DNA from: an uncultured Sphingobacteriaceae bacterium | Lineage (GTDB): Bacteria > Bacteroidota > Bacteroidia > Sphingobacteriales > Sphingobacteriaceae | Length of the DNA: 48,626 bases | Direction of reading: 5' to 3' | Assembly: GCA_946480915.1 (NCBI GenBank) | Contig: CAMLLO010000034.1 | Span: forward strand, 1 to 48,626 | Shown here: piece after piece, positions 1 through 8,778 of the stretch | Position numbering within the stretch: the stretch's first letter is position 1 | How the letters are laid out: each line of letters begins with the position of its first letter | Notes under the pieces: generated by a model | What the model was told of the DNA's origin: nothing | Databases searched by the model: none | Seen by the model: the letters and a program-made list of their open reading frames with translations, nothing else | Translations under genes and position numbers: made by a program

Positions 1-2
1 TT

Positions 3-230
3 GAGCAGGCCAAGAATAGCACCTCGCTTAATAATTTCAAAACATCCCCCCATAAAAAATATGCGTTGATATTTGGCAATGAGGTAAATGGCGTATCGGA
101 TGAAGCGATGGCTTTAATAGACAAATGCATCGAAATCCCACAGTTCGGAACCAAGCACTCTTTTAATATTGTTGTATCTGCAGGTATTGTTTTGTGGGAT
201 CTTTTTGCCAAGCTAAACTTCAAATATTAG
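3..230 (+). CDS. SpoU/TrmH-family RNA methyltransferase, C-terminal end (partial)
   Basis: Only the last 75 codons are in the window; the gene begins before base 1. The visible protein carries the late motifs of the SpoU/TrmH (SPOUT) 2'-O-ribose methyltransferases: IFGNEVNGVSDE, which matches the family motif around GNE-G-(V/L)S, and IPQFGTKHSFNIVVSAGIV, which matches the final motif containing the S-(L/F)N-V-S-A core that forms the AdoMet-binding knot. The enzyme would methylate a ribose in tRNA or rRNA, but the target cannot be told from this fragment. It converges on gltD, with a shared hairpin terminator between them. Confidence 0.85.
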   Translation, partial: EQAKNSTSLNNFKTSPHKKYALIFGNEVNGVSDEAMALIDKCIEIPQFGTKHSFNIVVSAGIVLWDLFAKLNFKY

Positions 231-251
231 CAAGCAAAACACATATAAAAC

Positions 252-284
252 AAAAAAATCCCGCCTTACAGACAGGATTTTTTT
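252..284. terminator. Bidirectional hairpin terminator
   Basis: AAAAAATCC and GGATTTTTT form a stem around a 12-base loop, with A and T tracts on both sides. It sits between the converging methyltransferase fragment and gltD and can end transcription from either side. Confidence 0.75.
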
Positions 285-300
285 ATGTGGCATCAACGGC

Positions 301-1773
301 TTAATAAGCATACATGCTTTCAGCATCTTTACTTTCCAGAGCCGTACTACCGGTTAAAAATTGATCAACTCTTCTAGCTGCTTCACGACCTTCTGAAATC
401 GCCCAAACCACCAAAGACTGACCTCTTCTCATATCTCCTGCCGCAAACACTTTATTAACGTTTGTTTGATAAGAACCTTCTTTCGCCTTAACATTTCCAC
501 GCTCATCCAAATCAATACCTAACTGCTCTAACAAGCCTGTTTTTTGAGGATGTAGAAAGCCCATTGCCAGGAACACCCGCTCTGCAGGAAGTTCACGCTC
601 TGATCCGGCAACTTCAGAAAATTTAAGAGGACGACCTAAGAAGTCTGTTTCCCATTCAACATCAACAACTTTGATTGCTTTCAGATTACCTTTGCCATCG
701 CCAATAAATTCTTTCGTATTTATAAACCATTTCCGTTCGGCACCTTCCTCGTGAGAACTTGTAGTTTTCAATAACATTGGATAGGTTGGCCAAGGCATTG
801 CCTCTGTACGTTCTGCCGGAGGTGTAGGCATTAACTCAAATTGAGTAATAGATTTTGCTTTTTGACGATTCGAAGTTCCAACGCAATCCGAACCTGTATC
901 GCCACCGCCAATAACTATAACGTTTTTCCCTTCAGCAAGAATTTCTTCCTCAGGAAAAGAAATATTACTTACGCGCTTGTTACTTTGCTTTAAGAATTCC
1001 ATCGCAAAGTACACGCCTTTCAAATCGCGTCCCGGAACCGGAAGATCACGAGGGATGGTAGAACCACCAGAAAGAACCACTGCGTCAAAATTACGCATGA
1101 TCTCATCTCCGCTTATGTCTTTACCAACTTCAGTATTATACTTAAAAATAACACCATCATCTTCCATCAATTGCACTCTGCGCTCAACAACCCACTTTTC
1201 TAATTTGAAATCAGGAATACCGTAACGCAATAAACCACCGGCTTTATCGTCGCGTTCAAAAACGGTGACAGTGTGCCCTGCTTTATTCAATTGAGCGGCA
1301 GCAGCTAAACCTGCAGGACCAGAACCTATAATAGCAACAGTTTTTCCTGAACGGATAAACGGAGCCTTTGATTTTACTAATCCTTTTGCAAAAGCAATTT
1401 CAATAATATGCTTTTCAATTTCCTCGATAACAACAGCAGGTTTGTTTATTCCCAACACACACGCTGACTCGCAGGGTGCAGGACAAATTCTTCCTGTAAA
1501 CTCAGGGAAATTATTAGTAGAGGTTAGAATGCGATACGCCTCTTCCCAATTTTCTTTATAAACAGCATCGTTAAACTCAGGAATTATATTCCCTAGCGGA
1601 CAGCCATTGTGACAAAACGGAATTCCGCAATTCATACAGCGTGCTGACTGCTGATTTAATTTTTCCTCTGAATAAGTTCCAACAAACTCATTATAATCTT
1701 TAACACGCTCTTCAGGAGATCTTTTTTGGGGAAGCTCTCTTGCGTATTCCTTAAATCCTGTGATTTTTCCCAT
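301..1773 (-). CDS. gltD: Glutamate synthase, small (beta) subunit
   Basis: This is the NADPH-oxidising flavoprotein subunit of glutamate synthase, passing electrons to GltB for making two glutamates from glutamine and 2-oxoglutarate in the cytoplasm. The 490 residues are the usual length. An N-terminal iron-sulfur region has cysteines at 46, 49, 54, 58 and 97, 101, 105. The FAD-binding loop is AIIGSGPAGLAAAA (about 147-160), the NADPH loop is VIVIGGGDTGSDC, and the C-terminal FAD motif is VFAAGDMRRGQS. The start lies 2 bases after the gltB stop, so the two are translated from one message in the order gltB-gltD. Confidence 0.97.
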   Translation of the reverse strand: MGKITGFKEYARELPQKRSPEERVKDYNEFVGTYSEEKLNQQSARCMNCGIPFCHNGCPLGNIIPEFNDAVYKENWEEAYRILTSTNNFPEFTGRICPAPCESACVLGINKPAVVIEEIEKHIIEIAFAKGLVKSKAPFIRSGKTVAIIGSGPAGLAAAAQLNKAGHTVTVFERDDKAGGLLRYGIPDFKLEKWVVERRVQLMEDDGVIFKYNTEVGKDISGDEIMRNFDAVVLSGGSTIPRDLPVPGRDLKGVYFAMEFLKQSNKRVSNISFPEEEILAEGKNVIVIGGGDTGSDCVGTSNRQKAKSITQFELMPTPPAERTEAMPWPTYPMLLKTTSSHEEGAERKWFINTKEFIGDGKGNLKAIKVVDVEWETDFLGRPLKFSEVAGSERELPAERVFLAMGFLHPQKTGLLEQLGIDLDERGNVKAKEGSYQTNVNKVFAAGDMRRGQSLVVWAISEGREAARRVDQFLTGSTALESKDAESMYAY

Positions 1774-1775
1774 AA

Positions 1776-4700
1776 TTAATTAACCGGCTGAAATTGTGCG
1801 TGTTGCAATACTTTTTTATACTCTTTAGGGAACACCTTAATAAATTTACTTCTTTCGTCATTCCAGTTACTCAATAGAAACAATGCCAGATGGCTTTGAG
1901 TTAACTGCATATGCGTACGTAACAAAGCTGTAATTTGCTCTTCATCTGTTGTAGTAAGCGGATCTAGATCTACCATTTCCGGATTGCAGTTATCTGCAAA
2001 ACTACCATCAACATCATAAATCCATGCGATTCCACCACTCATACCTGCTGCGAAGTTTCTTCCTGTTTTACCAAGAATTAGGGCTCTTCCACCGGTCATG
2101 TATTCACAACCATGATCGCCTACGCCTTCAACAACTGCGGTAGCACCGGAGTTACGTACAGCAAATCGCTCTCCTGCCTGTCCACGAACAAACAATTCTC
2201 CGGAAGTTGCACCATAAAGGGCCACGTTTCCGATAATGATATTATCCTCAGGAACAAGAGTGCTTAGAGATGAAGGATAAATTGCTAACCTGGCTCCAGA
2301 TAAACCTTTACCTACATAATCGTTTGCTTCACCTTCTAATTCAAAGGAAATACCTTTAGCACAGAAAGCTCCAAAACTTTGTCCCGCAGACCCGCTGAAC
2401 TTGAAATTAATAGTATTATCTGGTAAACCTGCTGATTGATATACTTTAGAAACCTCATTTGAAAGCAAAGTTCCGAGTGTACGGTCAGTATTTTTCAACT
2501 CGAAAGTTGCGAATACAGGTGTTTTATTTTCCAAAGCCTGCTTAGCATGCTCCAGTAGTTTCCAATCGAGAATGTTAGCCATTCCATGATCTTGAGACTC
2601 GCTGTTATAAAGCGTTTGTTTCGACGGATTAGTAACAGGATAAAGAATTGCTGATAAATCAACAGTTTTAGCCTTCCAATGTTTATTACCGTCTCTTGCT
2701 TTTAGGAACTGCGCACGACCAACCATGTCGTTTATAGTTCTAAAGCCAAGGTCTGCCATAATCTCGCGAAGCTCCTCTACAATAAAGTGGAAAAGATTAA
2801 CGATATGCTCAGGTTTTCCGCTAAATAATTTTCTTAATTCAGGATCCTGAGTAGCGACACCAACCGGGCATGTATTTAAATGACACTTACGCATCATAAT
2901 ACAACCACCAGCCACAAGTGCCGCAGTTGCTACACCCCACTCTTCAGCTCCCAATAACGTAGCTATTGCGATATCTCTTCCAGTTTTCAACTGACCGTCT
3001 GCTTGTAAAACAACACGGCTTCTAAGCTGATTTCTAACAAGGGTTTGATGTGCTTCGGCTAAACCAAGTTCAAATGGCAAACCAGCATGTTTGATAGAAC
3101 TGATCGGAGATGCTCCCGTTCCGCCATCGTAACCTGCAATAAGGATAACATCCGCGTGTGCCTTAGCAACACCTGCAGCGATAGTACCAACACCCGCCTT
3201 AGAAACTAATTTGACGTTGATTCTCGCATCACGATTTGCATTCTTTAAATCGAAAATAAGCTGCGCTAAATCCTCTATTGAATAAATGTCGTGGTGCGGT
3301 GGTGGAGATATTAAACCAACACCTGGAGTAGAGTGACGAACCTTTGCAATCCAATCATCAACTTTATGTCCCGGTAATTGACCCCCTTCACCCGGTTTTG
3401 CACCCTGAGCCATTTTAATTTGTAACTCATCAGCATTAGTCAGGTAATATGATGTTACACCAAAACGGCCGGATGCAACCTGTTTAATAGCAGAACGCAT
3501 AGAATCACCATTTGGTAATTTTTCGTAGCGCATTTCATCCTCACCACCTTCTCCTGTATTACTTTTACCGCCTACCCTGTTCATGGCAATGGCCAAAGTA
3601 CTGTGGGCTTCGTGAGAAATTGAACCGAAAGACATCGCTCCCGTCGCGAAACGCTTTAAGATGGATTCCGCAGGCTCGACTTCAGATAATGCGATAGGCT
3701 CACGATGATGTGCAAAATCCAGCAATCCACGCAAGGTGTACATTTTCTCAGACTGATCATTTATAAGTTTTGCATAGTTCTTATAAATAGAATAGTCTCC
3801 GGTCCGCGCAGCTTGCTGCAATAAATGCACCGTCTGAGGATTGAATAAATGGGCTTCGCCACGGCGTTTCCACTGATAGATACCACCCTCAGGCAACAGC
3901 TGATCTTCAGGTTTTGCATGAATAAAACCATGATTATGCTTGAAGAGTGTCTCTTTAGCAATTTCATTAAGACCTAAACCGCCTATCCTGGTTACAGCGC
4001 CGGTGAAATATTTATCAACTACGCTTTTATTTATCCCTAAAATTTCGAAAATCTGAGCACCGTGATATGATTGCAATGTAGAGATTCCCATTTTCGAGAA
4101 AATCTTAAGCAAACCATCACAAATTGCTTTGATGTAATTCTTTGAAAGATATTTGTACTCTAGGGAAGTTTCTAGCTTTCCTTCTTCTTTAAGTGTATGA
4201 ATAGTTTCAAGCGCCAGGTAAGGATTGATTGCACTTGCGCCGAAAGCGAGTAAACAAGCAAAATGATGTACTTCCCAAACGTCGCCCGCTTCAACTACGA
4301 TACCCACCTGACCGCGGAAACCTCTCTTTATAAGGTGATGATGTACTGCAGAACACGCTAATAATGAAGGTATTGGTGCATGTTGCGAATCCACTGCACG
4401 ATCTGAAAGTATTAACACTTCAAATCCATCATTCACAGCATCCTCTGCGTAACGACACAGTCTATCTAATGCATTTTGTAAAGATCCGGCCTGACCATCA
4501 GCTTTAAAATATGTTTGAAGTGTTTTGGCATTAAACATGCCGGTATCAATACTTCTTAGTTTTTCAAGCTCGAGATTTGTAAGGATGGGTTGTTGCAATG
4601 CCACACAATGACAGTGCATCTTATCTTCATCAAACAAATTACCATTACTGCCAATAAACGTCGAAAGGCTCATTACCATCCGCTCACGAATCGGATCGAT

Positions 4701-6296
4701 CGGCGGATTAGTTACTTGTGCAAAAAACTGCTTGAAGTAACTTGATAAATGCTGTGGTCTGTCAGATAAAACAGCCAAAGGAACATCGGTACCCATAGAT
4801 CCAATAGGTTCCTTACCTTCAACAGCCATCGGCTTAATAATGGTTTCGATATCCTCGCGGCTATATCCAAACACCTGCTGATATTTCAGAACTGCTGATT
4901 TTGAAAGATTAGTGAAAGATAATCTTGGTTCAGGCAATTCCTCCAGGCGGATTTTATAGTTTTCAAGCCATTGACCGTAAGGCTGGCTAGAAGCTATCTT
5001 ATTTTTTATTTCTTCATCTTTGATGATTTTGCCTTCCACCAAATCAACCAGGAACATTTTACCAGGTTGCAGACGTCCTTTTTGAATAATTATTTCTTCA
5101 GGAATTGGCAAAGCACCAGCTTCGGAAGCAACAATCACACGACTATCATTCGTTACCGCATAACGTAAAGGTCGCAGACCATTTCGATCTAATAAGGCAC
5201 CGATCTGTGATCCGTCAGTAAACGTCAAGGCAGCTGGACCATCCCATGGTTCCATTAAAGTAGCATGGAACTCATAAAATGCTTTTTTAACCGGATCCAT
5301 CTGCTCGTTTCCGTCCCATGCTTCAGGCACAAGCATCATCATAACATGAGGAAGAGAACGTCCGGTATGAACCAATACCTCCACAACGTTATCTAAACAT
5401 GCAGAATCCGATTGGTTACTATCAATAACAGGAAGAATGATATCCATTTCTTCACTGCTGAAATAAGATGAAGCATATGATTTTAATCCTGAATAAAACC
5501 AGTTAAGGTTTCCGGTCAGGGTATTAATTTCTCCATTATGCGCCATAAACCTAAATGGTTGCGCCAATTTCCAGGACGGAAATGTATTGGTTGAAAACCT
5601 GCTATGTACTAAACCAAATGCTGATGTAAGTCTGGTATCCTGAAGATCCGTATAATAAGTACGTAACTGGTAAGTAGTTAACTGACCTTTATATACTATA
5701 ATACGGCTTGAAAGCGAAGCAATATAAAAATCGCTGCCATTCTTTACGGTTTCATTAATGGTTTTTGTGATCAACCTTCTGAAAACAAAGAGCTTTCGTT
5801 CAAAATCATCATTATTGTTGATTCCATCGGGCATACCAACAAATAACTGTTCTGTTTCTGGCTCAACAGAAAGAGAAGTTGGGCCAACCACAGAAGGGTT
5901 TACAGGTAATTTCCTGAATCCAAGCAACGGCAATCCGAGTTTCTCAGCCGAGCTCATTATAATTGAGCGGCATGTTTCTCTGGTAGCTACATTCTTCGGA
6001 AAGAAAATCATACCTACGCCATAGTGTCCGGGCTCAGTAAGATGAATATCTAAAGCAATACATTCCTCCATGAGAAACTCATGAGGAATTTGCAATAATA
6101 TTCCTGCACCATCACCACTTTCAGGGTCACATCCACAAGCTCCTCTATGCTCCATATTCTCGAGAATAGTTAAAGCATCAGAGACATTTTGATGTGATCG
6201 CTGGCCATTAATGTGTGTAATAAAACCTACTCCACAAGAGTCGTGTTCAAATTCAGGGCGATATAATCCCTGCTGGTCGTTTTCGGTTTGCTTCAT
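1776..6296 (-). CDS. gltB: Glutamate synthase, large (alpha) subunit
   Basis: The catalytic subunit of glutamate synthase, 1506 residues, full length for the family. The N-terminus has a short propeptide ending before Cys21 (FEHDSCGVGF); by family knowledge this cysteine becomes the N-terminal nucleophile of the type II glutamine amidotransferase domain (about 21-430). A central domain, an FMN/2-oxoglutarate domain and a C-terminal beta-helix (GXGXG) domain follow. The 3Fe-4S motif is visible as CIMMRKCHLNTCPVG (Cys-x5-Cys-x4-Cys). It leads the gltB-gltD operon. No Shine-Dalgarno sequence is evident, as is normal in this phylum. The stretch upstream holds a possible -7 box and a palindrome. 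Confidence 0.97.
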   Translation of the reverse strand: MKQTENDQQGLYRPEFEHDSCGVGFITHINGQRSHQNVSDALTILENMEHRGACGCDPESGDGAGILLQIPHEFLMEECIALDIHLTEPGHYGVGMIFFPKNVATRETCRSIIMSSAEKLGLPLLGFRKLPVNPSVVGPTSLSVEPETEQLFVGMPDGINNNDDFERKLFVFRRLITKTINETVKNGSDFYIASLSSRIIVYKGQLTTYQLRTYYTDLQDTRLTSAFGLVHSRFSTNTFPSWKLAQPFRFMAHNGEINTLTGNLNWFYSGLKSYASSYFSSEEMDIILPVIDSNQSDSACLDNVVEVLVHTGRSLPHVMMMLVPEAWDGNEQMDPVKKAFYEFHATLMEPWDGPAALTFTDGSQIGALLDRNGLRPLRYAVTNDSRVIVASEAGALPIPEEIIIQKGRLQPGKMFLVDLVEGKIIKDEEIKNKIASSQPYGQWLENYKIRLEELPEPRLSFTNLSKSAVLKYQQVFGYSREDIETIIKPMAVEGKEPIGSMGTDVPLAVLSDRPQHLSSYFKQFFAQVTNPPIDPIRERMVMSLSTFIGSNGNLFDEDKMHCHCVALQQPILTNLELEKLRSIDTGMFNAKTLQTYFKADGQAGSLQNALDRLCRYAEDAVNDGFEVLILSDRAVDSQHAPIPSLLACSAVHHHLIKRGFRGQVGIVVEAGDVWEVHHFACLLAFGASAINPYLALETIHTLKEEGKLETSLEYKYLSKNYIKAICDGLLKIFSKMGISTLQSYHGAQIFEILGINKSVVDKYFTGAVTRIGGLGLNEIAKETLFKHNHGFIHAKPEDQLLPEGGIYQWKRRGEAHLFNPQTVHLLQQAARTGDYSIYKNYAKLINDQSEKMYTLRGLLDFAHHREPIALSEVEPAESILKRFATGAMSFGSISHEAHSTLAIAMNRVGGKSNTGEGGEDEMRYEKLPNGDSMRSAIKQVASGRFGVTSYYLTNADELQIKMAQGAKPGEGGQLPGHKVDDWIAKVRHSTPGVGLISPPPHHDIYSIEDLAQLIFDLKNANRDARINVKLVSKAGVGTIAAGVAKAHADVILIAGYDGGTGASPISSIKHAGLPFELGLAEAHQTLVRNQLRSRVVLQADGQLKTGRDIAIATLLGAEEWGVATAALVAGGCIMMRKCHLNTCPVGVATQDPELRKLFSGKPEHIVNLFHFIVEELREIMADLGFRTINDMVGRAQFLKARDGNKHWKAKTVDLSAILYPVTNPSKQTLYNSESQDHGMANILDWKLLEHAKQALENKTPVFATFELKNTDRTLGTLLSNEVSKVYQSAGLPDNTINFKFSGSAGQSFGAFCAKGISFELEGEANDYVGKGLSGARLAIYPSSLSTLVPEDNIIIGNVALYGATSGELFVRGQAGERFAVRNSGATAVVEGVGDHGCEYMTGGRALILGKTGRNFAAGMSGGIAWIYDVDGSFADNCNPEMVDLDPLTTTDEEQITALLRTHMQLTQSHLALFLLSNWNDERSKFIKVFPKEYKKVLQHAQFQPVN

Positions 6297-6399
6297 TATT
6301 ATAATAATGGGAATGTACGAAAGTACGGATTTCGCACTAAAATTACGGACTGGATAATAATTTTTAACTATTTTTCAAAAACCATCGAATTTTCACTAC

Positions 6400-6407
6400 C
6401 AAAATTA
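6400..6407 (-). promoter_or_regulatory. Possible -7 box for gltBD
   Basis: The minus strand reads TAATTTTG, an exact match to the Bacteroidota -7 consensus TAnnTTTG, about 100 bases before gltB. No good -33 TTTG lies at the expected distance, so an activator may be needed or the match may be chance in AT-rich DNA. Confidence 0.4.
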
Positions 6408-6436
6408 CCAATTTCACATTCAATCATATTTGATAT

Positions 6437-6455
6437 TAACATTATATTAATGTTA
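6437..6455. promoter_or_regulatory. Palindrome upstream of gltB, possible operator
   Basis: TAACATTA-TAT-TAATGTTA is a perfect inverted repeat of 8-base arms around 3 bases. It would be centred about 50 bases upstream of the start predicted from the TAATTTTG box, a suitable place for a dimeric activator. The protein is unknown and the DNA is AT-rich. Confidence 0.35.
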
Positions 6456-6561
6456 GTTTTATATAAAATAGAACGATTCTCCTCTAAACAGGGGCGTGGA
6501 TTTCGAAAATACGACAAATATTTAAAAATGAGAATTGAATTTTTTAATTCACAAAATTTCT

Positions 6562-6569
6562 TACTTTTG
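6562..6569 (+). promoter_or_regulatory. -7 promoter box of the SRP RNA gene
   Basis: TACTTTTG matches TAnnTTTG exactly and ends 4 bases before the base-paired 5' end of the SRP RNA, the spacing expected for a transcription start there. The -33 element is not clear; the nearest TTG is 24 bases upstream. Confidence 0.7.
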
Positions 6570-6571
6570 CC

Positions 6572-6672
6572 CCGGGTTAGTCTCCTACGATCAGCTCCTC
6601 TTGAACTCCCCCAGGGTGGGAACGCAGCAAGGGTAGAGAGTTGTAGCGGTGCGATAGGAGGTGCTAGCCCAC
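6572..6672 (+). ncRNA. ffs: Signal recognition particle RNA, small bacterial type
   Basis: The 4.5S-type RNA of the signal recognition particle, partner of Ffh in co-translational targeting to the membrane. The ends pair (GGGTTAG at 6574-6580 with CTAGCCC at 6664-6670), continued by CTCCTA at 6582-6587 with TAGGAG at 6655-6660. The apical part contains GGGTGGGAACGCAGCAAGGG, the conserved Ffh-binding loop region with its GNAA-like tetraloop and AGCA bulge. A run of seven T follows, acting as terminator. No Alu domain is present, as expected. Ends are estimated from pairing. Confidence 0.92.
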
Positions 6673-6799
6673 TTTTTTTCTTTTTCTATTCATCGTATTC
6701 TTTTTAATACTATACTTTTATTTATCCGGGCAATTTTATTAAATTCGCTGGCTAAACAATAAGTGTCAATCAGACAATTTTAAAACTTTAATTTTCAAT

Positions 6800-7459
6800 A
6801 TGAAATTTTTTATCGATACTGCCAATCTTGCTCAAATTAAGGAAGCTCATGAAATGGGTGTTTTGGATGGGGTAACTACCAATCCAAGTTTAATGGCCAA
6901 AGAAGGAATTACGGGCCATGAGAACGTAATCAATCACTATAAAGCAATCTGTGACATCACCGACGGGGATGTAAGTGCGGAAGTAATAGCTACAACAGTT
7001 GACGAAATGATAGCAGAAGGAGAAGCTCTTGCTAAATTGCATCCTAGAATTGTAGTAAAGGTTCCGATGATCAAGGATGGTATAAAAGCGATTAAACATT
7101 TCTCATCTAAAGGCATAAAAACCAATTGCACCCTGGTATTCTCAGCAGGCCAGGCTTTGCTGGCAGCAAAAGCGGGTGCTACTTACGTATCACCGTTTAT
7201 CGGACGTTTAGATGATGTTGCCACAGATGGCTTAACTCTTATCGAAGACATTCGCTTGATTTATGATAATTACGGTTATACAACCCAAATTCTGGCAGCA
7301 TCGGTTCGCCACCCAATGCATATAGTAAATTGTGCAAAAATTGGTGCTGATGTAATCACCGCCCCCCTATCTGCAATTGCTGCACTATTAAAACACCCAT
7401 TAACTGATAATGGACTAGCTCAGTTTTTAGCAGATCATGCTAAAGCCGCTGGAAAGTAA
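6800..7459 (+). CDS. fsa: Transaldolase-like fructose-6-phosphate aldolase (TalC/FSA family)
   Basis: A short 219-residue class I aldolase of the small transaldolase group. It starts [16 protein letters not shown] and has the family signature [13 protein letters not shown] (about 24-36). Lys87 in VVKVPM is the predicted Schiff-base lysine; TNCTLVFS and [14 protein letters not shown] follow as expected. In Bacteroidota such proteins are usually annotated as transaldolase of the pentose phosphate pathway; sequence alone does not separate transaldolase from fructose-6-phosphate aldolase activity. It stands alone, between the SRP RNA and its own terminator. Confidence 0.92.
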   Translation: MKFFIDTANLAQIKEAHEMGVLDGVTTNPSLMAKEGITGHENVINHYKAICDITDGDVSAEVIATTVDEMIAEGEALAKLHPRIVVKVPMIKDGIKAIKHFSSKGIKTNCTLVFSAGQALLAAKAGATYVSPFIGRLDDVATDGLTLIEDIRLIYDNYGYTTQILAASVRHPMHIVNCAKIGADVITAPLSAIAALLKHPLTDNGLAQFLADHAKAAGK

Positions 7460-7482
7460 TTTTTACTTAGAATATTATACTG

Positions 7483-7513
7483 AAGGCACGAGGATTAATA
7501 CACTTCGTGCCTT
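7483..7513 (+). terminator. Terminator after the transaldolase-like gene
   Basis: AAGGCACGA pairs with TCGTGCCTT across a loop of about a dozen bases and is followed by TGTTCATTTTAT. It separates the aldolase gene from mqnC. Confidence 0.75.
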
Positions 7514-7566
7514 TGTTCATTTTATCCGTCAAACTTTTTACTCCGAGTTGACAGCCTTGTCTAATA

Positions 7567-7601
7567 TTTGTGAAAAACGACACAAACACTCCTTATCTTT
7601 G
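7567..7601 (+). promoter_or_regulatory. Promoter of mqnC (TTTG-N23-TATCTTTG)
   Basis: TTTG at 7567-7570 and TATCTTTG at 7594-7601 match the Bacteroidota -33 and -7 elements with a 23-base spacer. The -7 box ends only 5 bases before the ATG at 7607, so the transcript would have almost no leader. Confidence 0.65.
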
Positions 7602-7606
7602 GGGCA

Positions 7607-8731
7607 ATGAATACTCAATATCTGTTGCAAAGGGCTCTGGCCTATGACTTTCTCACAATTGAAGAAGGTGTTTACCTTTTCAAAAATGCCTCCACCGCAG
7701 ACTTAATGTATACCGCAAATGAATTGCGCAAACAGCAGGTTCCGCATGGGAAGGTGACCTGGCAAATCGATAGAAATGTGAATACCACAAACGTTTGCAT
7801 TGCGAACTGCAAATTTTGCAACTTCTTTAGAAGACCCGGGCATGCAGATAGTTATATTACAGATATAGAAACCTATAAAAAAAAGATTGAGGAAACCTTT
7901 CGGTTTGGCGGAGATCAGCTCTTACTTCAGGGAGGACACCATCCCGATCTTGGATTGCAGTTTTACGCTGATTTGTTTAAAAAATTAAAGGAGCTTTATC
8001 CTACTTTGAAACTTCATTCCTTAGGTCCGCCTGAAATTGCCCACATCGCAAAACTAGAAGGATTGAGTCATACGGAAGTGTTAAAAACCCTTATCGATGC
8101 CGGACTTGATTCTTTACCAGGAGCCGGAGCCGAGATACTGAATGACCGTGTCAGAAGATTGATTTCTAAAGGAAAGTGTGGAGGACAGGAATGGCTGGAT
8201 GTTATGAGGGCCTGTCATCAATTAAATATTCCGACATCCGCAACGATGATGTTTGGGCACGTAGAAACCATAGAAGAACGCTTCGAACATTTGGTTTGGA
8301 TACGTGAAGTTCAATCAGAGAAGCCTGAGAATGCACACGGCTTCATTGCATTCATTCCCTGGCCTTTTCAGGATGATGCAACTTTATTAAAACGCGTAAG
8401 GGGGATCAGTAATGAAGTAACTGCCGACGAATACATTCGTATGATTGCTTTAAGCAGAATAATGCTTCCAAATATCAAGAACATTCAAGCATCCTGGTTA
8501 ACCGTTGGAAAACAAGTTGCTCAAATTTGTTTACATGCCGGTGCGAATGATTTTGGATCAATTATGCTGGAAGAAAATGTAGTGAGCGCCGCAGGTGCAC
8601 CGCACCGCTTTACATCTAAAGGAATACAGGAGGCTATACGGGAAGCTGGATTTGAGCCGCAACTTCGAACGCAGAAATATGAATTTCGCGAAATTCCTCC
8701 TCAAATAGTGCAACAAACAATTAATTACTAA
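7607..8731 (+). CDS. mqnC: Cyclic dehypoxanthinyl futalosine synthase (radical SAM)
   Basis: A radical S-adenosylmethionine enzyme of the futalosine route to menaquinone, converting dehypoxanthinyl futalosine to its cyclic form. The 374-residue protein carries the 4Fe-4S motif CIANCKFC at Cys64, Cys68 and Cys71, then QLLLQGGHHPDLGLQFYADL, SLPGAGAEILNDRVR and TSATMMFGHVETIEERFEHL. These segments match MqnC rather than the related MqnE. The N-terminus fits the family, supporting the ATG at 7607 although it lies directly against the promoter. No other mqn genes are in the window. Confidence 0.95.
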   Translation: MNTQYLLQRALAYDFLTIEEGVYLFKNASTADLMYTANELRKQQVPHGKVTWQIDRNVNTTNVCIANCKFCNFFRRPGHADSYITDIETYKKKIEETFRFGGDQLLLQGGHHPDLGLQFYADLFKKLKELYPTLKLHSLGPPEIAHIAKLEGLSHTEVLKTLIDAGLDSLPGAGAEILNDRVRRLISKGKCGGQEWLDVMRACHQLNIPTSATMMFGHVETIEERFEHLVWIREVQSEKPENAHGFIAFIPWPFQDDATLLKRVRGISNEVTADEYIRMIALSRIMLPNIKNIQASWLTVGKQVAQICLHAGANDFGSIMLEENVVSAAGAPHRFTSKGIQEAIREAGFEPQLRTQKYEFREIPPQIVQQTINY

Positions 8732-8752
8732 AGCACTTTAAATTATGAGTTC

Positions 8753-8778
8753 TAGGTAAATTTCATTAGAATTACCTA
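8753..8778 (+). promoter_or_regulatory. Inverted repeat touching the start codon of the LytTR regulator gene
   Basis: TAGGTAA (8753-8759) and TTACCTA (8772-8778) form a perfect 7-base inverted repeat with a 12-base loop. The last base of the right arm is the A of the ATG. It could be an operator for autoregulation or an RNA hairpin that masks the start codon. Confidence 0.45.

Noticed and set aside
6288..6707. Open frame of 139 codons on the plus strand
   Set aside because: It runs through the SRP RNA gene and its terminator and has no protein-like composition.
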